Part shown: positions 38,592 to 49,064 of the stretch, one piece after another
Layout of the letters: each line of letters opens with the position of its first letter
How positions within the stretch are numbered: position 1 is the stretch's first letter
Assembly (NCBI RefSeq): GCF_037023145.1
Contig: NZ_CP146091.1
Span: 2,790,001-2,854,000 of the forward strand
DNA from: Ralstonia sp. RRA
GTDB lineage: Bacteria > Pseudomonadota > Gammaproteobacteria > Burkholderiales > Burkholderiaceae
Reading direction: 5' to 3'
Length of the DNA: 64,000 bases
Translations under genes and position numbers: made by a program
The notes under the pieces: model-generated
Told to the model about the DNA's origin: nothing
Databases searched by the model: none
Seen by the model: the letters and a program-made list of their open reading frames with translations, nothing else

Positions 38592-39887
38592 TCAATGCGC
38601 CGGGGCCAGCGTCACGGGTCGGCGACGATAGAGCGCAAACGTAGCCAAGAGCGCGCACACGGCGGCGAAGCTCATCCAGTAGCCTGGCGCCGCCTTGTCG
38701 CCGGTCATATGGATGGCCGCCGTCGAGATGGCGGGGGTAAAGCCGCCAAACACCGCCGTCGCAAGGCTATAGGCCAGCGAGAAACCGGCAACGCGCACCT
38801 GCACGGGCATGACTTCCGTGAGCGCAACGACCATGGCGCCGTTGTAGATGCCGTACATGAACGAAAGCCACAGCAGCACGAGCAGCATGTTCTGGAAGCT
38901 CGGCGCGTGAGCGAGCAGCGAAAGCGCCGGATATGCGGTGGCGATGGTGAGCACCGTCATGCTGACCAGCAGCGGCCGGCGGCCGATCCTGTCGGAGAGC
39001 GCACCGCCGATCGGCAGCCACACGAAGTTCGACACCCCTACACACAGCGTGACGAGCAGGCTGTCGGCCGTGCTCAGGTGCAGGACCGTCTTGCCGAAGG
39101 TCGGCGCATAGACGGTGATGAGGTAGAAGCTCGTGGTCGTCATCGCCACCAGCATCATGCCGGCGATGACAACGCCCCAGTTTTGCACCAGCGTGCTGAA
39201 TACGTCCTTCATGCTCGGGCGATGCTTGCGCGCCTTGAACTCCTGCGTTTCCTCAAGATTGCGGCGCAGCACGAAAATGAACGGCACGATCATGCAACCG
39301 ACGAAGAACGGCACGCGCCATCCCCATGCGGCAATGGCCGGTGCGCTCAGCCATTGGTTGAGCGCGAACCCCAGGCCCGCCGCCACGACGATTGCGACCT
39401 GCTGGCTGGCGGACTGCCAGCTCGTGAACAAGCCCTTTCGGCCCGGCGTAGCCATCTCGGCCAGATAGACCGACACACCGCCCAGCTCGGCACCTGCCGA
39501 GAAGCCCTGCAGGAGACGCCCGAGCAACACGAGCGCCGGCGCCAGAAGACCGATCGTGGCGTAGCCGGGAACAAACGCGATCAGCACGGTCCCGCTTGCC
39601 ATGATGGACAGCGTGACGATGAGGCCTTTGCGACGGCCGACGTCGTCAATGTACGCACCCAGCACAACCGCGCCCAGCGGCCGCATGAGGAAGCCGGCGC
39701 CAAAAACAGCGAACGTCATCATCAGCGAGGCGAACTCGCTCTCGGTGGGAAAGAAGACGTTGGCGATCTGCGTGGCGTAGAAGCCGAACAGGAAGAAGTC
39801 GAACTGCTCCAGGAAATTCCCGGCGGTGACGCGGAAGACCGCAGCGGCCTTGGATTGCCCGGTCGAAAGGCTGGACGGGGGGTGCAT
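38592..39887 (-). CDS. MFS citrate/tricarballylate:H+ symporter, TcuC-like (copy 1)
   Basis: A 431-residue, 12-helix MFS carrier of the metabolite:H+ symporter family. It shows [17 protein letters not shown] near the start, the loop 2-3 motif [13 protein letters not shown] and [22 protein letters not shown]. It is a close paralogue of the TcuC-like protein at 43862–45184. ATG 39887 is chosen because AGGAGACACCTCG precedes it. It is divergent from the tcuR-like LysR gene, with a LysR-type operator between them, and is followed by the ModA-like gene. Confidence 0.9.
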   Translation of the reverse strand: MHPPSSLSTGQSKAAAVFRVTAGNFLEQFDFFLFGFYATQIANVFFPTESEFASLMMTFAVFGAGFLMRPLGAVVLGAYIDDVGRRKGLIVTLSIMASGTVLIAFVPGYATIGLLAPALVLLGRLLQGFSAGAELGGVSVYLAEMATPGRKGLFTSWQSASQQVAIVVAAGLGFALNQWLSAPAIAAWGWRVPFFVGCMIVPFIFVLRRNLEETQEFKARKHRPSMKDVFSTLVQNWGVVIAGMMLVAMTTTSFYLITVYAPTFGKTVLHLSTADSLLVTLCVGVSNFVWLPIGGALSDRIGRRPLLVSMTVLTIATAYPALSLLAHAPSFQNMLLVLLWLSFMYGIYNGAMVVALTEVMPVQVRVAGFSLAYSLATAVFGGFTPAISTAAIHMTGDKAAPGYWMSFAAVCALLATFALYRRRPVTLAPAH

Positions 39888-39995
39888 CGAGGTGTCTCCT
39901 GGAAGCCAAAAAAAGAATACGCCGTCGAGCGGCGTTTGTCGTTTTGGCAATGTTCGCTTGGGAGACGCGCAAACCGGAAGTGCAATTTTCGGAAC

Positions 39996-40020
39996 GATTG
40001 ATGTGCGTTGGTTATCAATC
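39996..40020. promoter_or_regulatory. LysR-type operator between tcuR-like and MFS genes
   Basis: GATTGAT-N11-ATCAATC, a perfect 7-bp inverted repeat with the T-N11-A spacing typical of LysR regulators. It lies 109 nt before the MFS start and 151 nt before the LysR gene start, a natural site for the divergently encoded regulator. Confidence 0.65.
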
Positions 40021-40170
40021 CAATCGCCCCCCACCACCTGCCCTCCTGGCGCGCAGGTGCGGATGCGCCTGCACCTGCGCAAAGTCAGCCTAGGCAGATA
40101 CCCGCCATAGCTGAACTCGCAATGTGTAGAACCTGCGAGAATTCCGGTCTTCTCTAGATCACTGATCCCC

Positions 40171-41130
40171 ATGGAACTCAGACAGCTTCGATACTTCCTG
40201 GCCGTCGTCGAGCACGGAAGCATGGGCAAAGCGGCTCTGGAACTGGGCGTAGTGACGTCAGCGCTCAGCCAGCAGATCAGCCGCCTCGAAAGCGAGCTGG
40301 CAACGCGCCTGCTGCAACGCACGTCCAGTGGGGTGATACCGACGGACGCCGGGCTCGCTTTCTGGCGACAGGCGCAACTTGCATTGCGTCACGTCGACGA
40401 CGCCGCACAGGCAGCGCGCGCCGCCCGACTTTCGGGCCACGTGAGCATCGGCATGGCGCCCAGCACCGCGAGCGTACTGGGCGTTGCGTTCATGCAGTCG
40501 ATGCGCGAGCGCTATCCCGATGTTCGGTTGCGTATCGTCGAAAGCCTGTCCGGCTATCTGGAGTCGATGCTGAGCGCCCGGCAGATCGACCTCGCCGTGC
40601 TCTTCCGCGAACAGCCATCGCAGCGATGGAGCGTGCTGCCGCTGCTCGATGAGCGACTCTTCGTCATCGGCACAAACGATCTGCGCGGCATGCCCGCCGG
40701 AAAGACTGTCCGGCTCGGGGAGCTTGGCAAGCTGGACCTGATCCTGCCCAGCGGCCCGCACGGCTTGCGATCGCTGCTCGCTGAGGCGTTCAAGCGTGCG
40801 AAGTACGAACCGCGCATCGTCGCTGAAGTCGATGGACTGGCGCTGCTGATGGATTTCGTGCGCAGCGGCATGGGCGCAACGATCCAGCCTGGCGCAGCAC
40901 TGGCCCGCGCTGAAAACGCGACCTTGGCCAGCGTGCCCCTGGCCGAAACCTATGCAGCGCGGCCGAACCTGATCACGAGCGTGTCCGACGAGGAGCTATC
41001 GCCCGCAGGGCTTGCGGCGCGCGTGGTGCTGGCGGATGTGGCGCGGCAGCTTGTTCGCGAAGGACGCTGGCCCGGTGCACGCCTGCGTGGCGAAGCCTCT
41101 GCCTCTTCACGAAACCTGAAGACCCGTTGA
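40171..41130 (+). CDS. LysR-family regulator of the tricarballylate locus (TcuR-like)
   Basis: A 319-residue LysR protein with N-terminal [25 protein letters not shown] and a classical HTH, followed by an effector domain ([16 protein letters not shown]). tcuA starts 60 nt downstream on the same strand and a TcuC-like transporter gene is divergent. In Salmonella, TcuR activates tcuABC when tricarballylate is present; a similar role is inferred here. Confidence 0.82.
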   Translation: MELRQLRYFLAVVEHGSMGKAALELGVVTSALSQQISRLESELATRLLQRTSSGVIPTDAGLAFWRQAQLALRHVDDAAQAARAARLSGHVSIGMAPSTASVLGVAFMQSMRERYPDVRLRIVESLSGYLESMLSARQIDLAVLFREQPSQRWSVLPLLDERLFVIGTNDLRGMPAGKTVRLGELGKLDLILPSGPHGLRSLLAEAFKRAKYEPRIVAEVDGLALLMDFVRSGMGATIQPGAALARAENATLASVPLAETYAARPNLITSVSDEELSPAGLAARVVLADVARQLVREGRWPGARLRGEASASSRNLKTR

Positions 41131-41190
41131 CGCCTCGCTGATGGCGGCGTGCGACGGCGCGCCATACAGTGCCTCCCCAAGGAGGCATGT

Positions 41191-42600
41191 ATGGTTGACG
41201 TACTGGTCATAGGAGGCGGAAACGCGGCGCTGTGCGCGGCGCTGATGGCGCGGGAGGCCGGCGCATCGGTACTGATGCTCGAATCCGCGCCGCAGGCATG
41301 GCGTGGCGGCAATTCACAGCACACGCGCAATCTGCGTTGCATGCACGACGCGCCGCAAGACGTGCTCGTCGAGGCATATCCCGAAGAGGAATACTGGCAG
41401 GACCTGCTGAAAGTCACGGGAGGGCAGACCAATGAGCACCTTGCCCGCCTGACGATTCGCGCGTCGTCGAGCTGCCGCCCGTGGATGCAGAAGCACGGCG
41501 TGCGCTTCCAGCCGCCACTGTCGGGCGCGTTGCATGTTGCCCGCACCAACGCGTTCTTCATGGGCGGTGGCAAGGCGCTGGTCAACGCCTACTACCGCAG
41601 CGCAGAAGCCCTTGGGGTGCGCATTCGCTATGAAACCCCCGTGGACTCCATCGAACTGGATGGCGATCGGTTCGTTGCAGCGCGCAGCGGCACGCAGCGA
41701 TTCGAGGCGCGTGCATGCGTACTGGCCGCTGGTGGTTTCGAATCGAATCGCGAATGGCTGCGCGAGGCATGGGGTCAGAACGAGCGTGGCGAATGGCCTG
41801 CCGACAATTTCCTGATCCGGGGCACGCGCTTCAATCGCGGCGTGCTGCTCAAATTCATGATCGATGCGGGCGCAGACGCCATCGGCGATCCATCGCAATC
41901 CCATTGCGTCGCCATCGATGCCAGGGCCCCGCTGTATGACGGCGGCATCTGCACACGCATCGATTGCGTCTCGCTAGGCGTCGTCGTCAACCGGAACGCC
42001 CAGCGCTTCTACGACGAAGGCGAGGATTTCTGGCCGAAGCGCTACGCCATCTGGGGCCGGCTCGTGGCGCAACAGCCGGGGCAGATCGGCTACTCGATCA
42101 TCGATTCGAAAGCGATCGGCCGCTTCATGCCGCCGGTCTTTCCCGGAGAAAAGGCGGCGACGCTGGCCGAACTGGCGCGCAAGCTCGATCTTCCCGAGGC
42201 GCAGTTCATGGAGACGCTGCGCCGCTACAACGAAGCGTGCCGCGTTGGCAGCTTCGATCACACAGCGCTCGATGATTGCCATACCGAGGGCGTTGCGCCA
42301 CCCAAGACGCACTGGGCGCAGCCGATTGATGTGCCACCGTTCTACGGCTATGCCCTGCGGCCGGGCATCACGTTCACCTATCTGGGCCTGAAGACCGATG
42401 ATCAGGCGCGGGTCCACTTCGGGGGCGCGCCGAGCGACAACCTCTTCGTCGCTGGCGAAATGATGGCGGGCAACGTGCTTGGAAAAGGCTATACGGCAGG
42501 GGTCGGCATGTCGATCGGCACTGCCTTCGGACGCATCGCCGGCACCCAGGCCGCGCGCTACGCGTTGCAAACTTCCGGAGTTGAACGTGCACAAGCCTGA
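41191..42600 (+). CDS. tcuA: FAD-dependent tricarballylate dehydrogenase TcuA
   Basis: A 469-residue flavoprotein of the fumarate reductase/succinate dehydrogenase family that oxidises tricarballylate to cis-aconitate. The dinucleotide-binding start [21 protein letters not shown] is at residues 4–24, [10 protein letters not shown] is TcuA-like, and the C-terminal FAD motif is [28 protein letters not shown] lies 5 nt before ATG 41191. tcuB overlaps its end by 14 nt. Confidence 0.93.
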   Translation: MVDVLVIGGGNAALCAALMAREAGASVLMLESAPQAWRGGNSQHTRNLRCMHDAPQDVLVEAYPEEEYWQDLLKVTGGQTNEHLARLTIRASSSCRPWMQKHGVRFQPPLSGALHVARTNAFFMGGGKALVNAYYRSAEALGVRIRYETPVDSIELDGDRFVAARSGTQRFEARACVLAAGGFESNREWLREAWGQNERGEWPADNFLIRGTRFNRGVLLKFMIDAGADAIGDPSQSHCVAIDARAPLYDGGICTRIDCVSLGVVVNRNAQRFYDEGEDFWPKRYAIWGRLVAQQPGQIGYSIIDSKAIGRFMPPVFPGEKAATLAELARKLDLPEAQFMETLRRYNEACRVGSFDHTALDDCHTEGVAPPKTHWAQPIDVPPFYGYALRPGITFTYLGLKTDDQARVHFGGAPSDNLFVAGEMMAGNVLGKGYTAGVGMSIGTAFGRIAGTQAARYALQTSGVERAQA

Positions 42601-43804
42601 CATGCCCGCCACCGCACGGACGGGCGTCCCTTCCCACGATGCGGTGCCTTCCACACGCACATCGCATCGTTCTGCATCACGCGTGATTCCCATCGTGGCG
42701 ATGACCCCAAGCGAAAGCGAAGTGGCACGGCAGATGCAGATCTGCAACGCCTGTCGCTACTGCGAAGGGTTCTGCGCCGTTTTCCCAGCGATGACGCGGC
42801 GCCTTGCATTCGACAAGGCTGACGTCAACTACCTGGCCAATCTGTGCCACAACTGTGGCGCGTGTTATCACGCCTGCCAGTACGCCCCTCCGCACGAGTT
42901 TGGTGTCAACGTCCCCAAGGCGATGGCCAAGGTGCGTCTGGAAACCTACACCGAGTACGCGTGGCCGGCGTCCCTGGGCAGCCTCTATCGGCGCAATGGG
43001 GTGACGGTATCTGTGGCGCTCGCCTTCGGTTTGGCGATGTTCCTGTTGCTCGGTGCAGCAATCTCCGGCGACCTGTTGCATAACGTGGGCAGCAACTTCT
43101 ACGCGGTCTTCCCACATAACCTGCTCGCCGCGATCTTTGGGGTGGTCTCCCTCTTCGCCGCCACGGCCCTGGGCATGGGTGTGACGCGGTTCTGGCGCGA
43201 CGTGTCGGAGGGCACCGCAAAAGCGAGCGCACCCGCTGTGGCCGAAGCCGCGAAAAATGCCCTCACGTTGAAGTATCTGGACGGCGGGCACGGCGACGGC
43301 TGCAACGAGTCTGACGATGCATTCACCCTGGCACGGCGGCGCTTCCATCACCTGACCTTCTACGGCTTCCTGCTGTGCTTTGCTGCGACCGCGGTTGCCA
43401 CGCTGTATCACTACCTGCTCGGGTTGCACGCGCCCTATCCGTTATTCAGCCTGCCGGTACTGCTCGGCACGGCCGGTGGTATCGGCCTGATCGTCGGGCC
43501 CGCGGGCCTGCTTTGGCTCAACCTGCGCCGCCACCCCGAACAAGGCGACGCCGCGCAACGCCCGATGGACAGAGCGTTCATTGCCCTGCTGCTCATGACC
43601 AGCGCGTCAGGCCTGGCACTGCTGGCGTACCGCAGTACAGCGGCGATGCCGACACTGCTGGCCGTCCATCTGGGCATTGTCATCGCACTGTTCGCAACGC
43701 TGCCATACGGAAAGTTCGCGCACGGCATCTACCGATCAGCGGCGCTACTGAAATCCTCGATTGAAAAGCGACAACGAAACAACGTCGCGCTCGGCGCGGA
43801 TTAA
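42587..43804 (+). CDS. tcuB: Tricarballylate utilization membrane protein TcuB
   Basis: A 405-residue membrane protein that reoxidises TcuA flavin and passes electrons to quinone. Two ferredoxin-like Cys clusters lie before the helices ([11 protein letters not shown] near residue 47 and [19 protein letters not shown] near residue 84), with several membrane helices behind, in line with [4Fe-4S] centres and haem. GTG 42587 has GGAG 6–7 nt upstream and overlaps tcuA, which suggests translational coupling; ATG 42602 is the alternative. Confidence 0.92.
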   Translation: MHKPDMPATARTGVPSHDAVPSTRTSHRSASRVIPIVAMTPSESEVARQMQICNACRYCEGFCAVFPAMTRRLAFDKADVNYLANLCHNCGACYHACQYAPPHEFGVNVPKAMAKVRLETYTEYAWPASLGSLYRRNGVTVSVALAFGLAMFLLLGAAISGDLLHNVGSNFYAVFPHNLLAAIFGVVSLFAATALGMGVTRFWRDVSEGTAKASAPAVAEAAKNALTLKYLDGGHGDGCNESDDAFTLARRRFHHLTFYGFLLCFAATAVATLYHYLLGLHAPYPLFSLPVLLGTAGGIGLIVGPAGLLWLNLRRHPEQGDAAQRPMDRAFIALLLMTSASGLALLAYRSTAAMPTLLAVHLGIVIALFATLPYGKFAHGIYRSAALLKSSIEKRQRNNVALGAD

Positions 43805-43861
43805 CGCAAAAACAGCGAGGGGCGTACCGCGCCACCTCACTACACAACAGGAGACACTGCA

Positions 43862-45184
43862 GTGAACCCCACCAGCCAGATCGCCGCCGAGCACCCCAGC
43901 TCGCGCGGCTCAAAAGCCGCCGCCGTGCTGCGCGTAACCAGCGGCAATTTTCTTGAGCAGTTTGACTTCTTTCTGTTCGGCTTCTACGCCACGGCTATCT
44001 CCAAGATCTTCTTTCCCTTGGCGGATGAGTTTGCCTCGCTGATGCTCACCTTCGCCGTGTTCGGCGCCGGATTCTTGATGCGTCCGCTTGGCGCGATCTT
44101 CCTAGGTGCGTACATCGACAAGGTTGGGCGGCGTACCGGCCTGATCGTTACGCTGGCGATCATGGCAAGCGGGACGATCCTGATCGCCTGCGTGCCCAGT
44201 TATGCCTCCATCGGCATTGCAGCATCGGTGCTGGTGCTGATCGGCCGGTTGCTGCAGGGCTTTTCTGCAGGCGCCGAACTCGGCGGTGTTTCCGTGTATC
44301 TGGCGGAGATCGCGACGCCCGGGAACAAGGGCTTCTACACGAGTTGGCAATCAGGCAGCCAGCAGGTTGCCATCATCGTGGCAGCGGCGCTGGGCTATGC
44401 GCTCCATCAGTGGATGCCGGCCGAACAGTTGGCCGCGTGGGGATGGCGCATCCCGTTCTTCCTGGGCTGCGTCATTGTTCCGTTCCTGTTCGTGCTGCGC
44501 CGGTCGTTGAAGGAAACGGCCGCGTTTGAGGCAAGGCGCCACCACCCGCGTTCGACCGAAGTGTTCGCGATGCTGGTGCGGAACTGGCGGGTCGTCATCG
44601 GCGGCATGCTGCTTACGGCCATGACGACCACCACGTTTTATCTCATCACCGTCTACACGCCGACCTTTGGCAAGACCGTGCTGAAGTTGTCGACAAGCGA
44701 TAGCCTGATGGTGACGCTGCTCGTCGCGCTGTCGAACTTCATCTGGCTGCCGATCGGGGGCGCCATTTCAGACCGCACCGGGCGCAAGCCGATCCTGATG
44801 GCGATTACCGTTCTGGCCATCTGCACGTCGTATCCGGCCCTGTCCTGGCTTGCGGATGCGCCGAGCTTTGGCCGCATGCTGACCGTGCTCCTGTGGTTCT
44901 CGTTCTTCTTTGGCATGTATAACGGCGCCATGGTCGCAGCGCTGACGGAGGTCATGCCGGTCGAGGTACGGGTCGCCGGCTTTTCACTGGCATTCAGCCT
45001 GGCGACAGCCGTCTTCGGCGGGTTCACGCCGGCGCTGTCGACTTACCTGATCGAAGTGACACACGACAAGGCAGCGCCCGGCTACTGGCTCAGTTTCGCC
45101 GCGCTCTGCGGGCTATGCGCGACCCTCGGGTTGTATCGCCAAAAACTGGGGAATGCGGGCCCCGTCGCTTCGCCCGCTCCTTAG
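43862..45184 (+). CDS. tcuC: MFS citrate/tricarballylate:H+ symporter TcuC (copy 2)
   Basis: A 440-residue, 12-helix MFS protein. [17 protein letters not shown], the MFS motif [13 protein letters not shown] and [22 protein letters not shown] are shared with the paralogue at 38592–39887. GTG 43862 has AGGAGACACTGCA before it. Its place directly after tcuAB matches the tcuABC order, so it is the better candidate for the tricarballylate carrier. The end overlaps the remains of a minus-strand hydrolase gene. Confidence 0.92.
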   Translation: MNPTSQIAAEHPSSRGSKAAAVLRVTSGNFLEQFDFFLFGFYATAISKIFFPLADEFASLMLTFAVFGAGFLMRPLGAIFLGAYIDKVGRRTGLIVTLAIMASGTILIACVPSYASIGIAASVLVLIGRLLQGFSAGAELGGVSVYLAEIATPGNKGFYTSWQSGSQQVAIIVAAALGYALHQWMPAEQLAAWGWRIPFFLGCVIVPFLFVLRRSLKETAAFEARRHHPRSTEVFAMLVRNWRVVIGGMLLTAMTTTTFYLITVYTPTFGKTVLKLSTSDSLMVTLLVALSNFIWLPIGGAISDRTGRKPILMAITVLAICTSYPALSWLADAPSFGRMLTVLLWFSFFFGMYNGAMVAALTEVMPVEVRVAGFSLAFSLATAVFGGFTPALSTYLIEVTHDKAAPGYWLSFAALCGLCATLGLYRQKLGNAGPVASPAP

Positions 45185-45457
45185 CGCACGCACCCGCCGA
45201 TGCTCCAGGCGGGGGGCGTGCCTCGACATCACAAGGCGATACGCTTTCTGCTTGGCCGGTTCTGCATACACACACTTGGCAAATGTCGCGATCGCATCGG
45301 CCATCGCCTTGGGCTGCTCCGGTGCAAAGGCATGACCCGCGTTCGGCACCACAACGACGGTCACCCGATCCCCCAACATCGATTTCAGAACCTGCGAGAA
45401 CCGGCGCGGTACCACGGCATCGTGCTCGGCTTGCAGATCCAGATCGGGGCTATAGCG
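45113..45457 (-). pseudogene. Alpha/beta-hydrolase gene remnant, C-terminal part
   Basis: Only the end of a hydrolase can be read: DLQAEHDAVVPRRFSQVL with the acid residue, then VVVPNAGHAF with the catalytic His. The nucleophile half is missing and the frame closes at 45458–45460. The first 72 nt overlap the tcuC 3' end, so the original stop may differ. The upstream part has been replaced by a fragment of a LysR gene on the other strand, a deletion or rearrangement scar. Confidence 0.65.
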
Positions 45458-45753
45458 TCACGCGCGAAGTCGACAGCGTGGCGCTGACCAAGCAATTGGT
45501 GAAATTCGGTGCGGGTTACTCCATCCTGACCTACATCGCGATCAAGGAGGAGATCGCGCGCGGCGAGCTCGTAGCCCACCGCATCAGCCGCCCGGGCATT
45601 CGTTCGAGCGTAGCAATCACGACCTTGCGCGAAAATCCGCCCTCCCGCTTTGCCATCGCTTGGATAGCCCTGTTGCAGGACAAGCTCAAGCAGTTCATTG
45701 CAACGGAATCGTGGAAAGCGGACGTGGTCTGGCCAAGTGAGGGTGCTCGGTAA
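45448..45753 (+). pseudogene. LysR-family gene remnant, C-terminal part
   Basis: About 100 codons corresponding to the end of a LysR substrate-binding domain (REVDSVALTKQLVKFGAGYS, then AIKEEIARGELVAHRI and SVAITTL). The HTH and most of the effector domain are absent. An upstream in-frame extension exists but is not LysR-like. It meets the hydrolase remnant at about 45450. Confidence 0.65.
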
Positions 45754-45945
45754 CCGAGCCATGGCGGATACTTTGTGAATCCGGCCGACCCCAACCCTCT
45801 CGCCGCCGCAATCGGTATCCAACCGCCATTTCCACTACAACCTGCTTCGCTATCTTTTCTACGCCACTTCGCTATTTCACAATCCTACGGGGCGTCTTTT
45901 TCTAATGTTCTTCGCGATGCCGACAACGACGGCGGCGGGTGACAA

Positions 45946-46893
45946 TCAGTGGATCAGCGGGGTAACGGGCAGTGGCTTGATGCCCGGCAGATTGCATTGC
46001 GCGACCGCCTTGGCCACTGCCTCGATGGCGGCGATGCGGGTAAAGCTCTTGCGCCAGGCCAGCACGACGCGGCGGTCCGGCACCGGTTCCTGGAACGGCA
46101 CATAAGCCAGCAGATCTGTAGCGGCCGGCTGCATGCTCGGCACCGAGGTGCGCGGCAGCACGGTAATACCGACGCCGCTGGCCACCATATGACGGATCGT
46201 CTCCAGCGACGAGCCCTCGAAGGTTTTCTGGATGCCGTCGGCGTTTTGCGAGAAGCGCGACAGCTCCGGGCAGACGCCCAGCACGTGATCGCGGAAGCAA
46301 TGGCCGTTGCCCAGCAGTAGCATGGTCTGCCGCTTGAGTGCCTCCGGATCCACCGCCTGCACCTTGGCCAGATCATGACCGCGCGGCACCGCCACCACGA
46401 AGGGCTCGTCGTACAGCGGCACCGTCATCAGCCCGGCCTCGGGAAACGGCTCGGCCATGATGGCGCAGTCGATCTCGCCCTGCTTGAGCAGCTCCACCAG
46501 CCGCACGGTGAAGTTCTCCTGCAGCATCAGCGGCATCTGCGGGACGGTGTCGATCATCTGCTTGACCAACGCCGGCAGCAGGTACGGCCCGATCGTGTAG
46601 ATCACCCCCAGGCGCAGCGGCCCGGCCAGCGGGTCCATGCCCTGCTTGGCGATCTCGCGGATCGCCATGGTCTGCTCCAGCACGCGCTGGGCCTGCGTGA
46701 CGATCTGCTCGCCCACCGGCGTGACGCTCACCTCCGACGCACCGCGCTCGAAGATCTGCACGGCCAGTTCGTCTTCCAGCTTCTTGATGGCGACCGACAA
46801 CGTCGGCTGCGAGACAAAGCAGGCCTCGGCGGCACGGCCAAAGTGGCGTTCCCGTGCAACAGCGACGATGTATTTGAGTTCGGTGAGCGTCAT
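45946..46893 (-). CDS. oxyR: Hydrogen-peroxide sensor OxyR
   Basis: A 315-residue LysR regulator. With the start at ATG 46893 the two redox cysteines fall at exactly residues 199 and 208, in GHCFRDHVLGVCPEL, the numbering of E. coli OxyR. The HTH reads FGRAAEACFVSQPTLSVAI. Peroxide joins these Cys and turns on antioxidant genes; katG, dps and the glutathione peroxidase in this window are expected targets. It lies about 17 kb from katG and 6 kb from recG, with unrelated genes between. Confidence 0.96.
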   Translation of the reverse strand: MTLTELKYIVAVARERHFGRAAEACFVSQPTLSVAIKKLEDELAVQIFERGASEVSVTPVGEQIVTQAQRVLEQTMAIREIAKQGMDPLAGPLRLGVIYTIGPYLLPALVKQMIDTVPQMPLMLQENFTVRLVELLKQGEIDCAIMAEPFPEAGLMTVPLYDEPFVVAVPRGHDLAKVQAVDPEALKRQTMLLLGNGHCFRDHVLGVCPELSRFSQNADGIQKTFEGSSLETIRHMVASGVGITVLPRTSVPSMQPAATDLLAYVPFQEPVPDRRVVLAWRKSFTRIAAIEAVAKAVAQCNLPGIKPLPVTPLIH

Positions 46894-47060
46894 GGCAATC
46901 AATCGGCTTTTGGGGTCCGATAGATTTTAACTTGTGACGCGGGAGATTGCTTGGACTTCATGAAGTCTTGTGGGCGCCCGTCTAGCGCGACCCCACCGGA
47001 AGCCAGCCGGTTGCCGCCGTCTACTACACTTGTGCGCAATCCACCGCTTCACCAACCCCT

Positions 47061-47912
47061 ATGCCGCCCCCACCCACACCTGACGACAGCGCACACCGAC
47101 CGCGCCAACGGCACGGCCCGGCGGAGCACACCAAGAGCCTGAACCCGCGCGACTACCAGAACACGCCGGGCCTGGCAGCTGTGATGCCCAAGCGGTTCCC
47201 CAACGGTTTCGTGGTGGCGGCACACGAGCACGTGCGGGCGCAGTTGATCTTCGCTACTAGCGGTGTTGTGGAGGTCACGGCCAACCATGCGCTCTGGCGT
47301 ATTCCTCCGCAGAAAGCGCTGTGGATTCCGCAGGGCATGCCGCACGCCATGCGCGCCTGTGGCGACGTCGAGATGCGCACGGCGTATGTCAGCCCCGAGG
47401 CTTACGGGCAGAGCGCGCCGCCGGTGCCACGCATGGTCAATGTGTCGCCACTGCTGCGCGAGTTGATCGTGCGCGTGGCGGCGTTGCCTATCGAGCATCT
47501 GCCGGCCGGCCGCGAGGCCTTGATGACTGAACTGATGCTGGCGGAAATCGAGTGGTCGCCAGACCAGCCCCTCCCCCTGCCATCGGGCTCGGACCGTCGC
47601 CTGACCCGCATCTGTGACGCCATCCTGGCCACCCCATCCGACCCGCGCACGCTGGAAGACTGGGCCGCCGAGGCGGGCGCGTCGAGCCGCACGCTGTCGC
47701 GCCTGTTCGTTGCGCAGACCGGGTTGTCGTTCGTGCATTGGCGGCAGCAGGCCCGCATCTGCGCGGCACTGCCGTTGCTGGCTGCGGGCGTGCCCGTCAC
47801 AGCGGTTTCGGCCGAGCTGGGCTATGAGACCGTGGGAGCGTTCTCGACCCTGTTCAGGCGCTTTATCGGTGTGCCACCCAGCGCGTACGCCATGTTGTCC
47901 GATTCGGCGTAG
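47061..47912 (+). CDS. AraC-family regulator with N-terminal cupin
   Basis: A 283-residue AraC protein. The N-terminal cupin-like sensor (HEHVRAQLIFATSGVVEV, then LWIPQGMPHAMR, residues about 54–98) is followed by a double HTH (EDWAAEAGASSRTLSRLF and ELGYETVGAFSTLFRRF, the last close to the end). This arrangement occurs in NimR/YdhB-like regulators that control adjacent efflux or catabolic genes. It is divergent from oxyR and 91 nt before the alpha/beta-hydrolase gene, its most likely target. Confidence 0.9.
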   Translation: MPPPPTPDDSAHRPRQRHGPAEHTKSLNPRDYQNTPGLAAVMPKRFPNGFVVAAHEHVRAQLIFATSGVVEVTANHALWRIPPQKALWIPQGMPHAMRACGDVEMRTAYVSPEAYGQSAPPVPRMVNVSPLLRELIVRVAALPIEHLPAGREALMTELMLAEIEWSPDQPLPLPSGSDRRLTRICDAILATPSDPRTLEDWAAEAGASSRTLSRLFVAQTGLSFVHWRQQARICAALPLLAAGVPVTAVSAELGYETVGAFSTLFRRFIGVPPSAYAMLSDSA

Positions 47913-48003
47913 CAAACGTCCGCCACGCAGATGCGCCGCTGAGGCGCGCCGCCTATCGTGTTGCCCAGCACACCCCGTGCAGCAAAACGAATAAGGACTC
48001 GAC

Positions 48004-48900
48004 ATGGTGCGTGAAGACGTTGAATTTCTTTCCGAAGGCGTGATCCTGCGCGGCTGGTTCTATCCGGCCGCTGATGCGCGCCCTGACCAGGCCAGCGCGG
48101 CCATCGTGATGGCGCATGGCTTTTCCGCAGTCAAAGAGCAGTACCTGGATCGCTATGCCGATGTCTTTGCACGCAGCGGCTTTGCGGTGCTGGTGTATGA
48201 CCATTGCAACTTTGGCGCAAGCGAGGGCCTGCCGCGCCAGGAAGCCGACCCCGTACTGCAGAAGCGCGGCTATCGCGATGCCATTAGCTACCTGATCTCG
48301 CGGCCAGAGGTGGATGACCAGCGCATCGGCATCTGGGGGACGAGCTTCAGCGGAGGGCACGTGCTGGAGGTGGCCGCCGTCGACAAACGGGTCAAGTGCG
48401 TGGTGTCGCAGGTGCCCACCATCAGCGGCTATCAATCCGCCTTGCGGCGCACGCGTGCCGATCTCGTGCCGGCAGCGCTCGCACGCTTCGCACAGGACCG
48501 GCAGCAGCGCTTCGAAGGTGCCGCACCGATGATGGTGCCCGCCGTATCCGCCGACCCCACAGCACCCTGCGCGATGGCCGGTGCCGACGGCTTCCGCTTT
48601 TTTACCGACACCGCGCCGTTCGCCCCCAACTGGCGCAATGAAGTCACGCTGCGCAGCGCAGAGCTGTCGCGCGAGAACGAGCCCGGCACCTTTGTCGACC
48701 GCATCGCGCCCACCCCACTGCTGATGATCGTGGCGGACCAAGACGTGCTGACGCCGGTCGATCTCTGCCTGCAGGCCTACGAGCGCGCGCTGCAGCCCAA
48801 GGCACTCTCGCTGGTCAGGGGTGGACACTTCACGCCCTACATCGAACACTTCGAGCAGACCAGTCGCGTCGCGGCCGAATGGTTTGGCCAGCATCTTTGA
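48004..48900 (+). CDS. Alpha/beta hydrolase
   Basis: A 298-residue hydrolase of the dienelactone-hydrolase/peptidase S9-like branch. HGFSAVKE forms the oxyanion region, Ser116 is in GTSFSGGH, and the acid and His are in VADQDVLTP and RGGHFTPY. No signal peptide, so cytosolic. The substrate is unknown. It follows the AraC regulator on the same strand. Confidence 0.88.
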   Translation: MVREDVEFLSEGVILRGWFYPAADARPDQASAAIVMAHGFSAVKEQYLDRYADVFARSGFAVLVYDHCNFGASEGLPRQEADPVLQKRGYRDAISYLISRPEVDDQRIGIWGTSFSGGHVLEVAAVDKRVKCVVSQVPTISGYQSALRRTRADLVPAALARFAQDRQQRFEGAAPMMVPAVSADPTAPCAMAGADGFRFFTDTAPFAPNWRNEVTLRSAELSRENEPGTFVDRIAPTPLLMIVADQDVLTPVDLCLQAYERALQPKALSLVRGGHFTPYIEHFEQTSRVAAEWFGQHL

Positions 48901-49064
48901 TCTGACCGGCCCAGGGGCGGTCGGCGCAAATACAACGCCGACGCCCTTCAAACCCCCTTGGGCCCGACGCGTCTTGATGATCTGATACCGTTTCGGTCTG
49001 ACAGCCTTGGCCATGCCACGCGCACGTCACCACACAACGTTCAGTCCATCGCCCCCACCCAAGC

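Noticed and set aside
45113..45753. An intact alpha/beta hydrolase or LysR gene
   Set aside because: Both lack their N-terminal two thirds, and the remaining frames close or lose similarity at about 45450.
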